DNA of 64,000 nucleotides from Microvirga alba (GTDB lineage: Bacteria; Pseudomonadota; Alphaproteobacteria; Rhizobiales; Beijerinckiaceae): contig NZ_JADQDO010000001.1 of the NCBI RefSeq assembly GCF_015694465.1, positions 124,001-188,000 of the forward strand. The letters are read 5' to 3'. The notes beneath the pieces were generated by a model. The model had not been told where the DNA came from. It worked only from the letters and a program-made list of their open reading frames with translations, and did no database searches. Shown here one piece after another: positions 17,325 through 25,919 of this stretch (its first letter is position 1; every line of letters starts with the position of its first letter). The position numbers were made by a program, and so were the translations under genes.

Positions 17325-17914
17325 GCGAGAAGCGTCCCACGATCTACCTCATCCGCCACGGCGAGACAGACTGGAACGCTGAGGGACGGCTTCAAGGGCA
17401 GCAGGACATTCCGCTTAACGCCGTAGGCCGTGTGCAGGCCGAGGAGGCGGGGGCGCGGCTGCGCGGCCTCGTTCTCGACTATGGGAGCCTCGACTACGTG
17501 GCGAGCCCCATGGGCCGCACGCGCGAGACGATGGAGCGGATGCGCGATGCTGTCTTCCTCGATCCGAGCCAGTATCGCCTGGACGATCGGCTCGTCGAGC
17601 TGACCTTCGGCTCCTGGGAAGGCATGACCTGGAAGGAAGTCCGTAAAAAAGATCCGCAAGCCGCCGCGATGCGCGAGCGCGACAAGTGGAACTTCGTCCC
17701 ACCGGATGGTGGCGAGAGCTATGCCATGCTGGCCGGCCGCATCCGCCCTTTCCTGGACGATCTGACACGCGATGCGGTCGTGGTGGCCCATGGCGGCGTC
17801 GCGCGCGCCTTTCTGGCGCTGGCCTGCGGCGTCTCAACCCGTCACGCCGCCAGTATCGACATCTGGCAGGGCAAGATCCTCGTCATTGAGGGCCGCAAGC
17901 ATTATTGGGCGTGA
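17321..17914 (+). CDS. Histidine phosphatase (phosphoglycerate-mutase-like)
   Basis: A 197-residue member of the histidine phosphatase branch. The catalytic RHG motif is in LIRHGETDWNAEGRLQG, a second catalytic His is in VVAHGGVARAFLALA, and Glu in LVELTFGSWEGMTW acts as acid. It starts with GTG overlapping the fabI stop. The family includes phosphoglycerate mutases and broad phosphatases; the short length favours a phosphatase. Substrate unknown. A repeat (18007-18046) follows in the gap before aroC. Confidence 0.88.
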   Translation: MSEKRPTIYLIRHGETDWNAEGRLQGQQDIPLNAVGRVQAEEAGARLRGLVLDYGSLDYVASPMGRTRETMERMRDAVFLDPSQYRLDDRLVELTFGSWEGMTWKEVRKKDPQAAAMRERDKWNFVPPDGGESYAMLAGRIRPFLDDLTRDAVVVAHGGVARAFLALACGVSTRHAASIDIWQGKILVIEGRKHYWA

Positions 17915-18006
17915 CGGCTGTCACCCCCGTCCCGGCGGTCCATCAAGGTCACCGCTCGTCAAGCGGCCCTCGGGATGACGTGTTGGGGTGGGGCCGCGTT
18001 ATTGAC

Positions 18007-18046
18007 GGGCAAAAACCGGTTTCCACTTTTCCGGATCATGCTCTAA
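18007..18046 (+). repeat. Dispersed repeat copy (CCACTTTTCCGGATCATG type)
   Basis: GGGCAAAAACCGGTTTCCAC followed by TTTTCCGGATCATG and CTCTAA matches the copy at 13213-13250 over most of its length. It lies in the 158-bp gap between the histidine phosphatase and aroC, shortly before the aroC start at 18073. Confidence 0.6.
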
Positions 18047-18072
18047 GACGCCCTGAACCTTGTTAAAGCGCC

Positions 18073-19185
18073 ATGTCCCATAACACCTTCGGTCACCTTT
18101 TTCGCGTCACCACCTTCGGCGAAAGCCACGGACCGGCCCTCGGCTGCGTCATCGACGGTTGTCCGCCGATGATCCCCCTCGAAGCGTCCGAGATCCAGGC
18201 GGAACTCGACCGCCGCCGTCCTGGCCAGTCGCGTTTCACGACCCAGCGGCGTGAGCCCGATGAGGTCAAAATCCTCTCCGGCGTCTTCATGGACGAGCGC
18301 ACAGGCCGTCAGGTCACCACCGGAACGCCCATCGCGCTCATGATCGAAAACGTCGATCAGCGCTCGAAGGACTATTCAGAAATCAAGGAATCCTACCGTC
18401 CCGGCCACGCCGACTTCACCTACGATGTGAAATACGGCATCCGCGACTATCGCGGTGGCGGCCGTTCTTCTGCGCGTGAGACGGCCGCCCGCGTGGCCGC
18501 GGGCGCGGTCGCGCGGAAGATCGTGCCCGGAGTCACGATCCGTGGCGCTTTGGTGCAGATGGGACCCCATCCGATCAACCGCGCCCAGTGGGACTGGGAT
18601 GAAGTCTCGCTCAACCCCTTCTTCTGCCCGGATGCCGAAGCGGCGGCCTTTTACGCGGATTATCTCGATGGTCTGCGCAAGGAAGGCTCCTCCATCGGCG
18701 CGGTAATCGAGATCGTTGCGGAGGGCGTGCCGCCTGGGCTCGGGGCGCCGATCTACGGCAAACTCGATTCCGATCTGGCTTCCGCGCTCATGTCGATCAA
18801 CGCGGTCAAGGGTGTGGAGATTGGTGACGGTTTCGCTGCCGCTGCCCTTCGCGGCGAAGAAAACGCCGATGAGATGCGCCCGGGCAATGCGGGGGCTCCC
18901 ACGTTCCTGTCGAACCATGCCGGTGGGGTTTTAGGCGGCATTTCCACGGGGCAGCCGGTGGTGTGCCGCTTCGCCGTGAAGCCGACCTCCTCGATTTTGA
19001 CGCCCCGCGCCAGTGTGACGCGTTCCGGCGCCGAGGCTGAAGTCGCAACTAAGGGGCGGCACGACCCCTGCGTCGGTATTCGCGCCGTGCCGGTGGGCGA
19101 GGCGATGGTCGCTTGCGTTTTGGCAGACCATTTCTTGCGCCATCGGGGGCAACTCGGCTCTAGCGTCGAGTGGCCAATCAAGTAG
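18073..19185 (+). CDS. aroC: Chorismate synthase
   Basis: Converts 5-enolpyruvylshikimate-3-phosphate to chorismate using reduced FMN, the last shared step of aromatic amino acid synthesis. The 370-residue protein has the signatures [17 protein letters not shown], the [19 protein letters not shown] region in its N-terminal part, [19 protein letters not shown], and the C-terminal [17 protein letters not shown]. Length and motifs are standard. ribB follows on the same strand 36 bp downstream. Confidence 0.97.
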   Translation: MSHNTFGHLFRVTTFGESHGPALGCVIDGCPPMIPLEASEIQAELDRRRPGQSRFTTQRREPDEVKILSGVFMDERTGRQVTTGTPIALMIENVDQRSKDYSEIKESYRPGHADFTYDVKYGIRDYRGGGRSSARETAARVAAGAVARKIVPGVTIRGALVQMGPHPINRAQWDWDEVSLNPFFCPDAEAAAFYADYLDGLRKEGSSIGAVIEIVAEGVPPGLGAPIYGKLDSDLASALMSINAVKGVEIGDGFAAAALRGEENADEMRPGNAGAPTFLSNHAGGVLGGISTGQPVVCRFAVKPTSSILTPRASVTRSGAEAEVATKGRHDPCVGIRAVPVGEAMVACVLADHFLRHRGQLGSSVEWPIK

Positions 19186-19221
19186 AGATCGCGGTCGGGC
19201 GAAAGATCGAAAGAGAGCGAC

Positions 19222-20307
19222 ATGACGGGCCATAGCGTCACCGAAACCATCGAAGCCTTTGCGCGGGGTGAGATCGTCATCGTGACCGACGACGATGACC
19301 GCGAGAACGAGGGCGATCTGATCGTTGCTGCTTCTTTCTGCACGCCGGAGAAGATGGCCTTCATCATCCGCAACACCTGCGGCATCGTCTGTGCGCCGCT
19401 GACCGCCGCCGAGGCCCGTCGCCTGCGGCTCGACCCGATGGTTCCTTCAAATGATGCGCCGCTCGGCACCGCCTTCACGGTAACCGTCGATGTGCGCCAC
19501 GGCCTGACGACCGGCATTTCGGCCGAGCAGCGTTCCAACACCGTCCGCGCACTCGCCAACAACAACATGGGCGCAGCCGATTTCGTGCGCCCCGGCCACG
19601 TGTTCCCCCTGATTGCCAAGGATGGCGGCGTCCTTATGCGCTCCGGCCACACGGAAGCCGCCGTCGATCTTTGCAAACTCGCCGGCCTGGCGCCGGTCGG
19701 CGTCATTTGCGAACTCGCCAATGACGATGGCACGGTGATGAAGGGGCCGCAGATCGACGCCTTCGGCCAGAAGCACAATCTCAAGCGCGTTTCCGTTGCG
19801 GAGCTGATCGCGTATCGGCAGGCGCGCGAGAAGCTGGTCGAGCGGATCGCGACCTTCCCGGTCGAGACCGAGTGGGGGCCTCTCACGGGCTATGCTTATT
19901 CGACTCCTTTCGACAGCGTCCAGCACATGGCACTGGTCCACGGTCGCATCGGCGATGGGACCGACATTCCGGTGCGGTTGCATCGCGCCAATGCCCTGAC
20001 CGACGTGTTCGAGGGTGGCAAGACCATCGCCGCCGCGATGCATCGTTTCGCAAAAGAGGGCCGGGGCGTCCTCGTCTATCTCCGCGACGGCACGGCGGGC
20101 GTTCCGACCACGTCGTTTTCCGAGGGCGACGCGACGGCCTCGGAAGCCATGCGTTCGAGCCAATGGCGCGAAGTCGGCCTCGGCGCGCAGATCCTGAAAG
20201 ACCTCGGTGTGGTCTCCATCCGCAATCTCGCCACAACTTCGCGATCTTACGTTGGGTTAAGCGGATTCGGAATCGACCTTCTCGGTGAAGAGCCGCTTGA
20301 AAGCTGA
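19222..20307 (+). CDS. ribB: 3,4-dihydroxy-2-butanone-4-phosphate synthase with degenerate GTP cyclohydrolase II-like domain
   Basis: Makes the four-carbon riboflavin precursor from ribulose 5-phosphate. Residues 1-205 hold the RibB domain with the acidic loop TDDDDRENEGDL, the HTEAAVDL segment and the RTC-like metal region. Residues 210-361 resemble the RibA fold (VQHMALVHGRIGD ... VRLHRANALTDVFEGG) but lack the three zinc-binding Cys of GTP cyclohydrolase II (usual C..GD..SxRCDC), so that activity is unlikely. This is a RibBX-type protein, annotated RibB or RibBA elsewhere. It is probably cotranscribed with aroC. Confidence 0.92.
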   Translation: MTGHSVTETIEAFARGEIVIVTDDDDRENEGDLIVAASFCTPEKMAFIIRNTCGIVCAPLTAAEARRLRLDPMVPSNDAPLGTAFTVTVDVRHGLTTGISAEQRSNTVRALANNNMGAADFVRPGHVFPLIAKDGGVLMRSGHTEAAVDLCKLAGLAPVGVICELANDDGTVMKGPQIDAFGQKHNLKRVSVAELIAYRQAREKLVERIATFPVETEWGPLTGYAYSTPFDSVQHMALVHGRIGDGTDIPVRLHRANALTDVFEGGKTIAAAMHRFAKEGRGVLVYLRDGTAGVPTTSFSEGDATASEAMRSSQWREVGLGAQILKDLGVVSIRNLATTSRSYVGLSGFGIDLLGEEPLES

Positions 20308-20373
20308 CCCTAGGGGTCAGGCGAGCAAGAACTAGCGTCCCTTCACCGGGGGCCTTCAAAAGAATAACCGCCA

Positions 20374-21801
20374 TTGAACTCCAATCATGATGGATCGGGG
20401 GCGACGCCTGCTGGGCGCGCGCATCACACGATCCACGATCGCGTATTGCGTGAGGCGAACGAGGCCTCGTCGAGCCAATCCTGGGCTTGGGCCCTGATAG
20501 CGTCCCTGCGCCAGTTCACGGATCGCATCGTCCATGGCTCGCCGGGGCGCGATGCTGCGCGCTTGGCGACTCGACTCGTCCTGGCCAGGGGCATGTCGGT
20601 CGTGACGCTGATTGTCGCGGCCTGGCTCGTGGACATCCAAGCCTTCGCCGAGTTCGGTGTCTATCAGACCTTGGCGACGCTGGCCTGGATTGCTTTGTTC
20701 CTCCGTTACGACGCGGCCATTGTGTCGGCGCGCTCGGATGAGGAGGCGGGTGAGGCCCTGCGCCTTTGCATCGGCGTCGGAACGATCCTCTGGCTTTTCT
20801 TTTCTGGCAGCTCTTTGATCGTCGGCGGGGCCGGCTTGATGCGGATGCAGCTTGCTGTGTTGCTGCCCTTCTCCATCCTCGGCCGCGGTATGCTGCGCCT
20901 GACCTTTGCGACGGCGACGCGGGACGGAGACTTCAAGGGCATCGGACGCGCCTCCATGGTGCAGTCGGTTCTACAACCGACGGCGCTTGTCCTTCTGGTC
21001 CTGTCGCCGATCGACGACGCGCTCGGCTTCGCCATCGCCGACATTGTCGGTCACGTCAGCGGGGTCGCTTATCTGGCGTGGCGTCGGCGCAAGCATCTCC
21101 AAGCCCTCGAAGCAGGGTGGTCGGTTGCGGCGTTGCTTGACGCAGGCCGCCGATGGAAGAGCCTGCCGCTCTATAATCTGCCGGGCTCTTTCTTCGCGCT
21201 TGCCTTCGTGATGTCGCCTCTGCTGATCATGCCCATGGCCGCCCCGCCGGTTCTGGCCGGACACGTGGCGCTGGCCTATCGCATGTTCGACGTGCCGACT
21301 CAGATTATCACGGCCGCTTCGACACCGATCTTTCTGAACAGGTTGCGGCCATCCCTGGATAGAGCGAGTCCGATCTTCGGCCGTCACATCATGTTAGGAC
21401 TGAGCCTTCTCATCGGTGTGGGCTATGCGCTCATGGCGGGGCTTCTGATGCTTGCGGATCCGTTGTTGACCGGCACGGCTTTGGATGGACTCGCCTACGT
21501 GATTCCCTACGTCGCTCTTTTCCTATGTTTCGTCGCTCTGGCTGCCCCGCTCAACGATTCGTGCGCTCTCTACCCTCAGCAGAGGCGGCTCGTGCTGATT
21601 CAAGGAATGGCGGTCCTGGGGAGTTGTCTGGCGGCAGTCTTCGTTACCGGGACGTCTTCGGGAGGAGCGCTTCTGACGCTCGCCCTCATCTCGGGCCTGC
21701 GCACCCTGTTTCTGGGAGAACTGCTTCGCCGGCTGTCGCGCCTCAGTCATGAATCCTTCGTCGCAACAGCGCCCGTCAGGTCCGCATCTCCCGTCCCATG
21801 A
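20374..21801 (+). CDS. Polysaccharide flippase-like polytopic membrane protein
   Basis: A 475-residue protein with about 12 hydrophobic segments (for example MSVVTLIVAAWLVDIQAF, LAVLLPFSILGRGML, LALAYRMFDVPTQIITAAS-like region, SLLIGVGYALMAGLLMLA). The pattern fits Wzx/MATE-type lipid-linked oligosaccharide flippases (MOP superfamily) in the inner membrane. The start is uncertain: the frame opens with TTG at 20374 without a clear Shine-Dalgarno. No glycosyltransferases adjoin it, so the exported glycan is unknown. It converges on the deacetylase gene and its stop overlaps that gene's end by about 26 bp. Confidence 0.72.
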   Translation: MNSNHDGSGATPAGRAHHTIHDRVLREANEASSSQSWAWALIASLRQFTDRIVHGSPGRDAARLATRLVLARGMSVVTLIVAAWLVDIQAFAEFGVYQTLATLAWIALFLRYDAAIVSARSDEEAGEALRLCIGVGTILWLFFSGSSLIVGGAGLMRMQLAVLLPFSILGRGMLRLTFATATRDGDFKGIGRASMVQSVLQPTALVLLVLSPIDDALGFAIADIVGHVSGVAYLAWRRRKHLQALEAGWSVAALLDAGRRWKSLPLYNLPGSFFALAFVMSPLLIMPMAAPPVLAGHVALAYRMFDVPTQIITAASTPIFLNRLRPSLDRASPIFGRHIMLGLSLLIGVGYALMAGLLMLADPLLTGTALDGLAYVIPYVALFLCFVALAAPLNDSCALYPQQRRLVLIQGMAVLGSCLAAVFVTGTSSGGALLTLALISGLRTLFLGELLRRLSRLSHESFVATAPVRSASPVP

Positions 21802-22717
21802 GGGCGTCGATGTGCATTGAGACGGATTTCGACAGGCCCTCGAGATCGTAGCCGCCTTCGAGAACCGACACGATTCGCCCGCGACAATGGCGGTCGGCAA
21901 GTGTCATCAGTTTCTGAGTCGCCCAGGCGAAATCGGTCTCGGTCAGATTGAGGCTCGCCAGGGGGTCGCGCCAATGGGCGTCGAACCCTGCCGAGATCAC
22001 GACCAGGTCGGGCGCAAACGCGTCGATGCGCGGCAGTACGATGCTTTCCAGCGCGTCCCGGAACGCTTCGCTCCCGTCCCCGGCCTGCAGCGGCGCATTG
22101 ACGATGGTGCCATGCCGGCCCGTCTCCGTGATCGTACCCGTGCCGGGATAAAGCGGCGCCTCATGAGTCGAGCAATAAAGCACGCTGGCATCATCCCAGA
22201 AGATGTCCTGCGTTCCGTTACCGTGATGCACGTCCCAATCGAGGATGGCGACGCGCTGTGCGCCATGGTGGCGCTGCGCATGGCGCGCAGCGATGGCCGC
22301 ATTGTTGAAGAAGCAGAAACCCATGGCGCGCGTGCGCTCGGCATGATGTCCGGGCGGGCGCATCGCGACGAAGGCATTGGCCGCTCGGCCGGTCATGACC
22401 TCGTCGACGGCCTTCACCGCGCCGCCTGCCGCCCTGAGCGCCGCCTCGTAGGTGCCGGGCGACATGACCGTATCATCGTCGACCCGCACCAGTCCCTCGC
22501 GCGGGCTGACGTCGCGCAGCGAGAGAACGTAATGCTCCGGATGGGCGAGGGTGAGGCTTTCCATTTCCGCCATTGGCGCGAGTTCTCGGAGGAGCGGGAC
22601 GAAGCGCTCCTTCTCGAGCGCACGCTCGATCGCGCGGAGGCGGTCGGGCCGCTCCGGATGTCCGAGGGGTGTTTGATGGTCGAGTGCGGCAGGGTGAGTG
22701 ATGTAAAGCGTGGACAT
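21776..22717 (-). CDS. Histone-deacetylase-family amidohydrolase
   Basis: A 313-residue zinc amidohydrolase of the HDAC/acetoin-utilisation/acetylpolyamine hydrolase family. The N-terminus has HPERPDRLRAIE, followed by the paired-His charge relay in RPPGHHAER, FCFFNNAAIAA, and metal ligands in DWDVHHGNGTQ and SAGFDAHWRDPL. The start MSTLYITHP at 22717 is the family N-terminus; the longer frame to 22888 is rejected. Substrates in bacteria include acetylated polyamines and other N-acyl compounds; the exact one here is unknown. It is divergent from the L,D-transpeptidase gene across about 200 bp. Confidence 0.92.
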   Translation of the reverse strand: MSTLYITHPAALDHQTPLGHPERPDRLRAIERALEKERFVPLLRELAPMAEMESLTLAHPEHYVLSLRDVSPREGLVRVDDDTVMSPGTYEAALRAAGGAVKAVDEVMTGRAANAFVAMRPPGHHAERTRAMGFCFFNNAAIAARHAQRHHGAQRVAILDWDVHHGNGTQDIFWDDASVLYCSTHEAPLYPGTGTITETGRHGTIVNAPLQAGDGSEAFRDALESIVLPRIDAFAPDLVVISAGFDAHWRDPLASLNLTETDFAWATQKLMTLADRHCRGRIVSVLEGGYDLEGLSKSVSMHIDALMGREMRT

Positions 22718-22917
22718 GAAATTTCTTCGATCGGGGCAATCCACTGTCGCAGCGAGTCGAGCGGCTGTCCATGTTGTTGCTGTGCAACACACTTTCGAGG
22801 CAAGCCGTGGCATTGTGCCGGCGATTCGCCTCTCCCCATTACCTAAGGGAGCGCTTCTCGAAGCGCTGCCGTTTCCTATTCTCCGCACCCTGGGGACGCG
22901 AAGTAGAGCTTTGATCC

Positions 22918-23505
22918 ATGCGCCTCTCCAGCCTATCCCTGATCCTCGCCACGATGACTGCCTTGGCCGGCTGCAGTTTCAAGGGGGTTCCTGAGCCAGA
23001 AGTGTCGGTCCGCGACGCGGATTGGATGGCCCGGGTTCCGAAGGCGCAGGAAGATTTGCGCTATGGGCGATACCTCATGGACGACCCGACCGGCGAGACG
23101 CCTGGCACTATCGTGGTCGATTCCAAGGAGCGGTTCCTTTACTACGTGCTGCCCGGAAAGAAGGTCATCCGCTACGGCGTCGCCGTTGGCGACGAGATCT
23201 ATGGGTGGACCGGCACGTCGCGGATCGCGCGCAAGGCCGAGTGGCCGGATTGGAATCCTCCCGCCGAGATGAAAGCTCGTTGGCCGCATGTCCAATATAC
23301 CAAAGGCGGGCCGGACAACCCCTTGGGCGCGCGTGCGCTTTATCTCTACGAGGGCAACAAGGACACGCTCTACCGCATCCACGGCACCAACGAGCCCGAG
23401 AAAATCGGCTTGGCGGTTTCCTCGGGCTGCATCAGGATGCGCAACATCGACGTGGTCGATCTCTACAACCGCGCCGATGTGAACGCGAAGGTTGTCGTTC
23501 GCTAA
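22918..23505 (+). CDS. L,D-transpeptidase (YkuD family), lipoprotein-like
   Basis: A 195-residue exported enzyme that would crosslink peptidoglycan stem peptides or attach proteins to them. The N-terminal signal ends in a lipobox-like TALAGCSF (Cys near residue 19). The YkuD catalytic block HGTNEPEKIGLAVSSGCIRM contains the His and the nucleophilic Cys in the S-x-G-C-x-R motif. It ends VNAKVVVR. It is followed by a strong bidirectional hairpin. Confidence 0.9.
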   Translation: MRLSSLSLILATMTALAGCSFKGVPEPEVSVRDADWMARVPKAQEDLRYGRYLMDDPTGETPGTIVVDSKERFLYYVLPGKKVIRYGVAVGDEIYGWTGTSRIARKAEWPDWNPPAEMKARWPHVQYTKGGPDNPLGARALYLYEGNKDTLYRIHGTNEPEKIGLAVSSGCIRMRNIDVVDLYNRADVNAKVVVR

Positions 23506-23530
23506 AGCGGGGAACTCTGCTATCGGCGTC

Positions 23531-23556
23531 GGCCCGGGACGACCCGGGCCGTTTTA
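23531..23556. terminator. Bidirectional terminator hairpin
   Basis: GGCCCGGG (23531-23538) and CCCGGGCC (23543-23550) form an 8-bp perfect stem with a 4-base loop, followed by GTTTTA. It lies between the convergent L,D-transpeptidase and patatin genes. Confidence 0.75.
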
Positions 23557-24402
23557 CGGCACCGACGTCGTCCGCATGCGCTTCGCGAAGGCTTCGCCGT
23601 CCTTCAACCCCATCTCATAGGCTTTTCGGATCCCGGCCGGGTTCGTGATGTCGAATTGACCAATCGGAACGGGCTCCGACGGCTGGATATAGGTCCGGCC
23701 TCTCACCTGCGGGAATGCGCGGTAGAGGCGCGAGAGGATCACAAGCGTTCTGCCGCCCTTCGCCTCGACCTCGGACAGAGGCTCAGCCGGGACATTGTCC
23801 ACGAGGCCGCCATCGAGCGCCGCCATTCCGCCGACGCGCCCAATCGGCATGAAGGGCGGCACGCTGGCGCTGGCCATCAGCGCTGCCCGAAGGTCGGACG
23901 GGGAGGGGAGATCGCGCACCCGGACGAATTCCGCGCGAAAGCCGATGGCGCGTCCACCTTTCGGGTGAACCGGCCCACGCCATTTCTTCTCGACCTGATA
24001 GGTGGCGAGGCCGAGCGGGATCGCGACAGTGAGGGGGAGCCGCCGGGGCTTGCGGGCGAGGCCGATCAGGATGTCCGGACCGCGCTTGAGGCGCTCCAGA
24101 GCCGCCTCATCCATGAAAGCTTCGATCAGGGTGCGGTACATGCGCGAGACCGGCCAGGGGGAGCCTTCGCTGCGCCAAGCGCGCCATTCGAAGTTCCGGC
24201 GGCCGAGGCTGCAGCCCTCGGCCACCATTTCGTTGACGGGCCGCCCGAGGCCGAGAACGCTATAGCAGGCCGACCATGCGCCCGCGCTGACACCGACGAT
24301 CATTTTCGGTTTGAGGTCGAGCACAGGCGCCGCCGCCTCCCAGAAGCCGCCTTGCCAGTAGCAACGGTTTCCCCCGCCAGCGAATGCGATCGCGTCGAAC
24401 AT
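23554..24402 (-). CDS. Patatin-like phospholipase
   Basis: A 282-residue acyl hydrolase of the patatin/RssA type. It has the Gly-rich oxyanion loop FAGGGNRCYWQGGF, the nucleophile elbow GVSAG at about residue 38-42, and the catalytic Asp in ALDGGLVDN. No signal peptide is visible, so it is probably cytoplasmic or secreted by another route. It lies 6 bp downstream of the MarR regulator on the same strand, suggesting joint expression. Confidence 0.9.
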   Translation of the reverse strand: MFDAIAFAGGGNRCYWQGGFWEAAAPVLDLKPKMIVGVSAGAWSACYSVLGLGRPVNEMVAEGCSLGRRNFEWRAWRSEGSPWPVSRMYRTLIEAFMDEAALERLKRGPDILIGLARKPRRLPLTVAIPLGLATYQVEKKWRGPVHPKGGRAIGFRAEFVRVRDLPSPSDLRAALMASASVPPFMPIGRVGGMAALDGGLVDNVPAEPLSEVEAKGGRTLVILSRLYRAFPQVRGRTYIQPSEPVPIGQFDITNPAGIRKAYEMGLKDGEAFAKRMRTTSVP

Positions 24403-24408
24403 GGCCTC

Positions 24409-24900
24409 TCAACCCTGACCCTTGGCGAGCGTCTCGTCCTCCGCCGTCCTGGCGCTGTCGCGCCAAGCCAAAACGATACGCTCGAGGTCCGCCAAATCCG
24501 CGGGCGGAAGCGACCCCAGCGTGCTCTCCACGTATGACCTTTGGAGGGCGATGCCCTTTTCGGCGAGATCGCGCCCCTTCGACGTCAGATGCAGAGCGTT
24601 GGAACGGCGGTCGCCGGGGATCGCCCTGCGTTCCACAAGGCCCGCCTCGACCATTCGGTCGAGCAGGCCAGAGACGTTGCCCTTCGTCACATAAAGCCGC
24701 TCGGCCAATTCCTGCTGGCTCAACCCCTCCCGCTCGGTCAGGGTCGAGAGCAGATCGAATTGCGGAATCGACAATCCAAGCGTCTTCAACTCCGCCGCGA
24801 CCGTGTTCATTGCGCGCCGATGCAGACGGATGAAACGGAACCAGACCCGAAGCGGGTCGACGGATGGGCTGGTCGCGGAGACTGGGGCAGCGGACGTCAA
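24409..24900 (-). CDS. MarR-family transcriptional regulator (PetP-like)
   Basis: Winged-helix repressor of about 163 residues. The HTH region is SQQELAERLYVTKGNVSGLLDRMVEAGLVERRAIPGDRRSNALHLT with the wing DRRS motif. The start is taken as TTG at 24900, preceded by AAGGAAA; an ATG at 25008 is in frame but would put the palindrome-like element at 24931-24944 inside the gene. The effector is unknown. It is followed directly by the patatin gene. Confidence 0.85.
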   Translation of the reverse strand: MTSAAPVSATSPSVDPLRVWFRFIRLHRRAMNTVAAELKTLGLSIPQFDLLSTLTEREGLSQQELAERLYVTKGNVSGLLDRMVEAGLVERRAIPGDRRSNALHLTSKGRDLAEKGIALQRSYVESTLGSLPPADLADLERIVLAWRDSARTAEDETLAKGQG

Positions 24901-24930
24901 AGGCTCGGTTTCCTTGCTTTTCTCGAGATA

Positions 24931-24944
24931 GTTTACATCGAAAC
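24931..24944. promoter_or_regulatory. Candidate MarR operator
   Basis: GTTTACATCGAAAC is a near-palindrome 31-44 bases upstream of the preferred MarR start. Position and symmetry fit an autoregulatory site. It would be coding if the longer MarR start at 25008 were used. Confidence 0.35.
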
Positions 24945-25131
24945 CTTGCCTAGCGTCATCCCGTTGAGGCGTGGCAAAGATACGTGCTCTCCAGAACCTC
25001 TCGCTCAAAATGGGGTGAGAGGAACAAAATTACGGTTTCGGCTTTCTTATCGACCCAGCCGGTCGCCGAGGCGAGCTGCTTCTCAGCGAGGGGAAGTGGC
25101 ATGCGCTAGAAGGGATTTGTGAAGCCACCCG

Positions 25132-25911
25132 ATGCGCCATCTCATCATCGAGGAGCCGTTCTCGCGGCCGGCGAAATGGTCGCCCATGCTGGCATGGTTC
25201 GCGCTCGTCGTGTCCGTCATGGCCGCTGCGCTGATCCGCTGGAACCGGATCGATTACCCAGCTGGTTTCGTGGCCCTCGGCTCGGGGCTGCTGGTGGCGT
25301 TCATCGCGGTCGGGCTGTCGCTTGTCGCTTTCATCCGTATCTGGCAGGAAGGCCGCCGGGGATTGGGAAAAGCGATCCGCGGCCTTCTCATCGCCGCTCT
25401 GGTGCTTGCGTATCCGGGTTGGATGGCGGTGAAGGCTGTTACTCTGCCGCCCATCAACGACATTTCCACCGATACCGACAACCCTCCGGCGTTTTCGCGC
25501 TCCCGCGCCGCGCTCGAGGCGCGAAACGGCCGGGTGCCACCGGATGCAACTCCGGAGGCTCGCGAGCGGCAGCGTGAAGCCTACGTGCAAATCGCGCCGC
25601 TCAACCTCGATGTCGATCCCGACGAAGCCTTCGCCTTGGTGCGTGAGGCAGCCACCAATCTCGGTTGGCAGGTGATCGAGGCCTTGCCGCCCGGTGGCCG
25701 TATCGGCACCGGCCGTCTTGACGCGATCGGTCACAGCTTCCTGTTGAATCTGCCAGACGACATTACCGTGCGGATCCGTCCCCGCGCGGATGGGGCGCGT
25801 ATCGATATTCGCTCCGCGTCACGCATCGGCACCCACGATCTCGGCGCCAATGCCGCCCGAATTCGTGCCTTCCTCGAAGAGACCTCGAATCTCGCGCTCG
25901 CGGGAAGCTGA
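25132..25911 (+). CDS. Membrane protein with DUF1499 domain
   Basis: A 259-residue protein with three hydrophobic N-terminal segments (MLAWFALVVSVMAAALI, FVALGSGLLVAFIAVGLSLVAF, LLIAALVLAYPGWMAV), then a soluble DUF1499 domain (residues about 150-255) with WQVIEALPPGGRIG, VTVRIRP-like and IDIRSASRIGTHDLGANAARIRAF. DUF1499 proteins are conserved in Hyphomicrobiales and of unknown function. It is divergent from the MarR gene, converges on the MBL gene with 8 bp between stops. Confidence 0.85.
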   Translation: MRHLIIEEPFSRPAKWSPMLAWFALVVSVMAAALIRWNRIDYPAGFVALGSGLLVAFIAVGLSLVAFIRIWQEGRRGLGKAIRGLLIAALVLAYPGWMAVKAVTLPPINDISTDTDNPPAFSRSRAALEARNGRVPPDATPEARERQREAYVQIAPLNLDVDPDEAFALVREAATNLGWQVIEALPPGGRIGTGRLDAIGHSFLLNLPDDITVRIRPRADGARIDIRSASRIGTHDLGANAARIRAFLEETSNLALAGS

Positions 25912-25919
25912 CCTGCCCC

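Noticed and set aside
18753-19886. 377-residue minus-strand frame across aroC and ribB
   Set aside because: Shadow of two well-supported genes; Ser/Arg-rich with no recognised motif.
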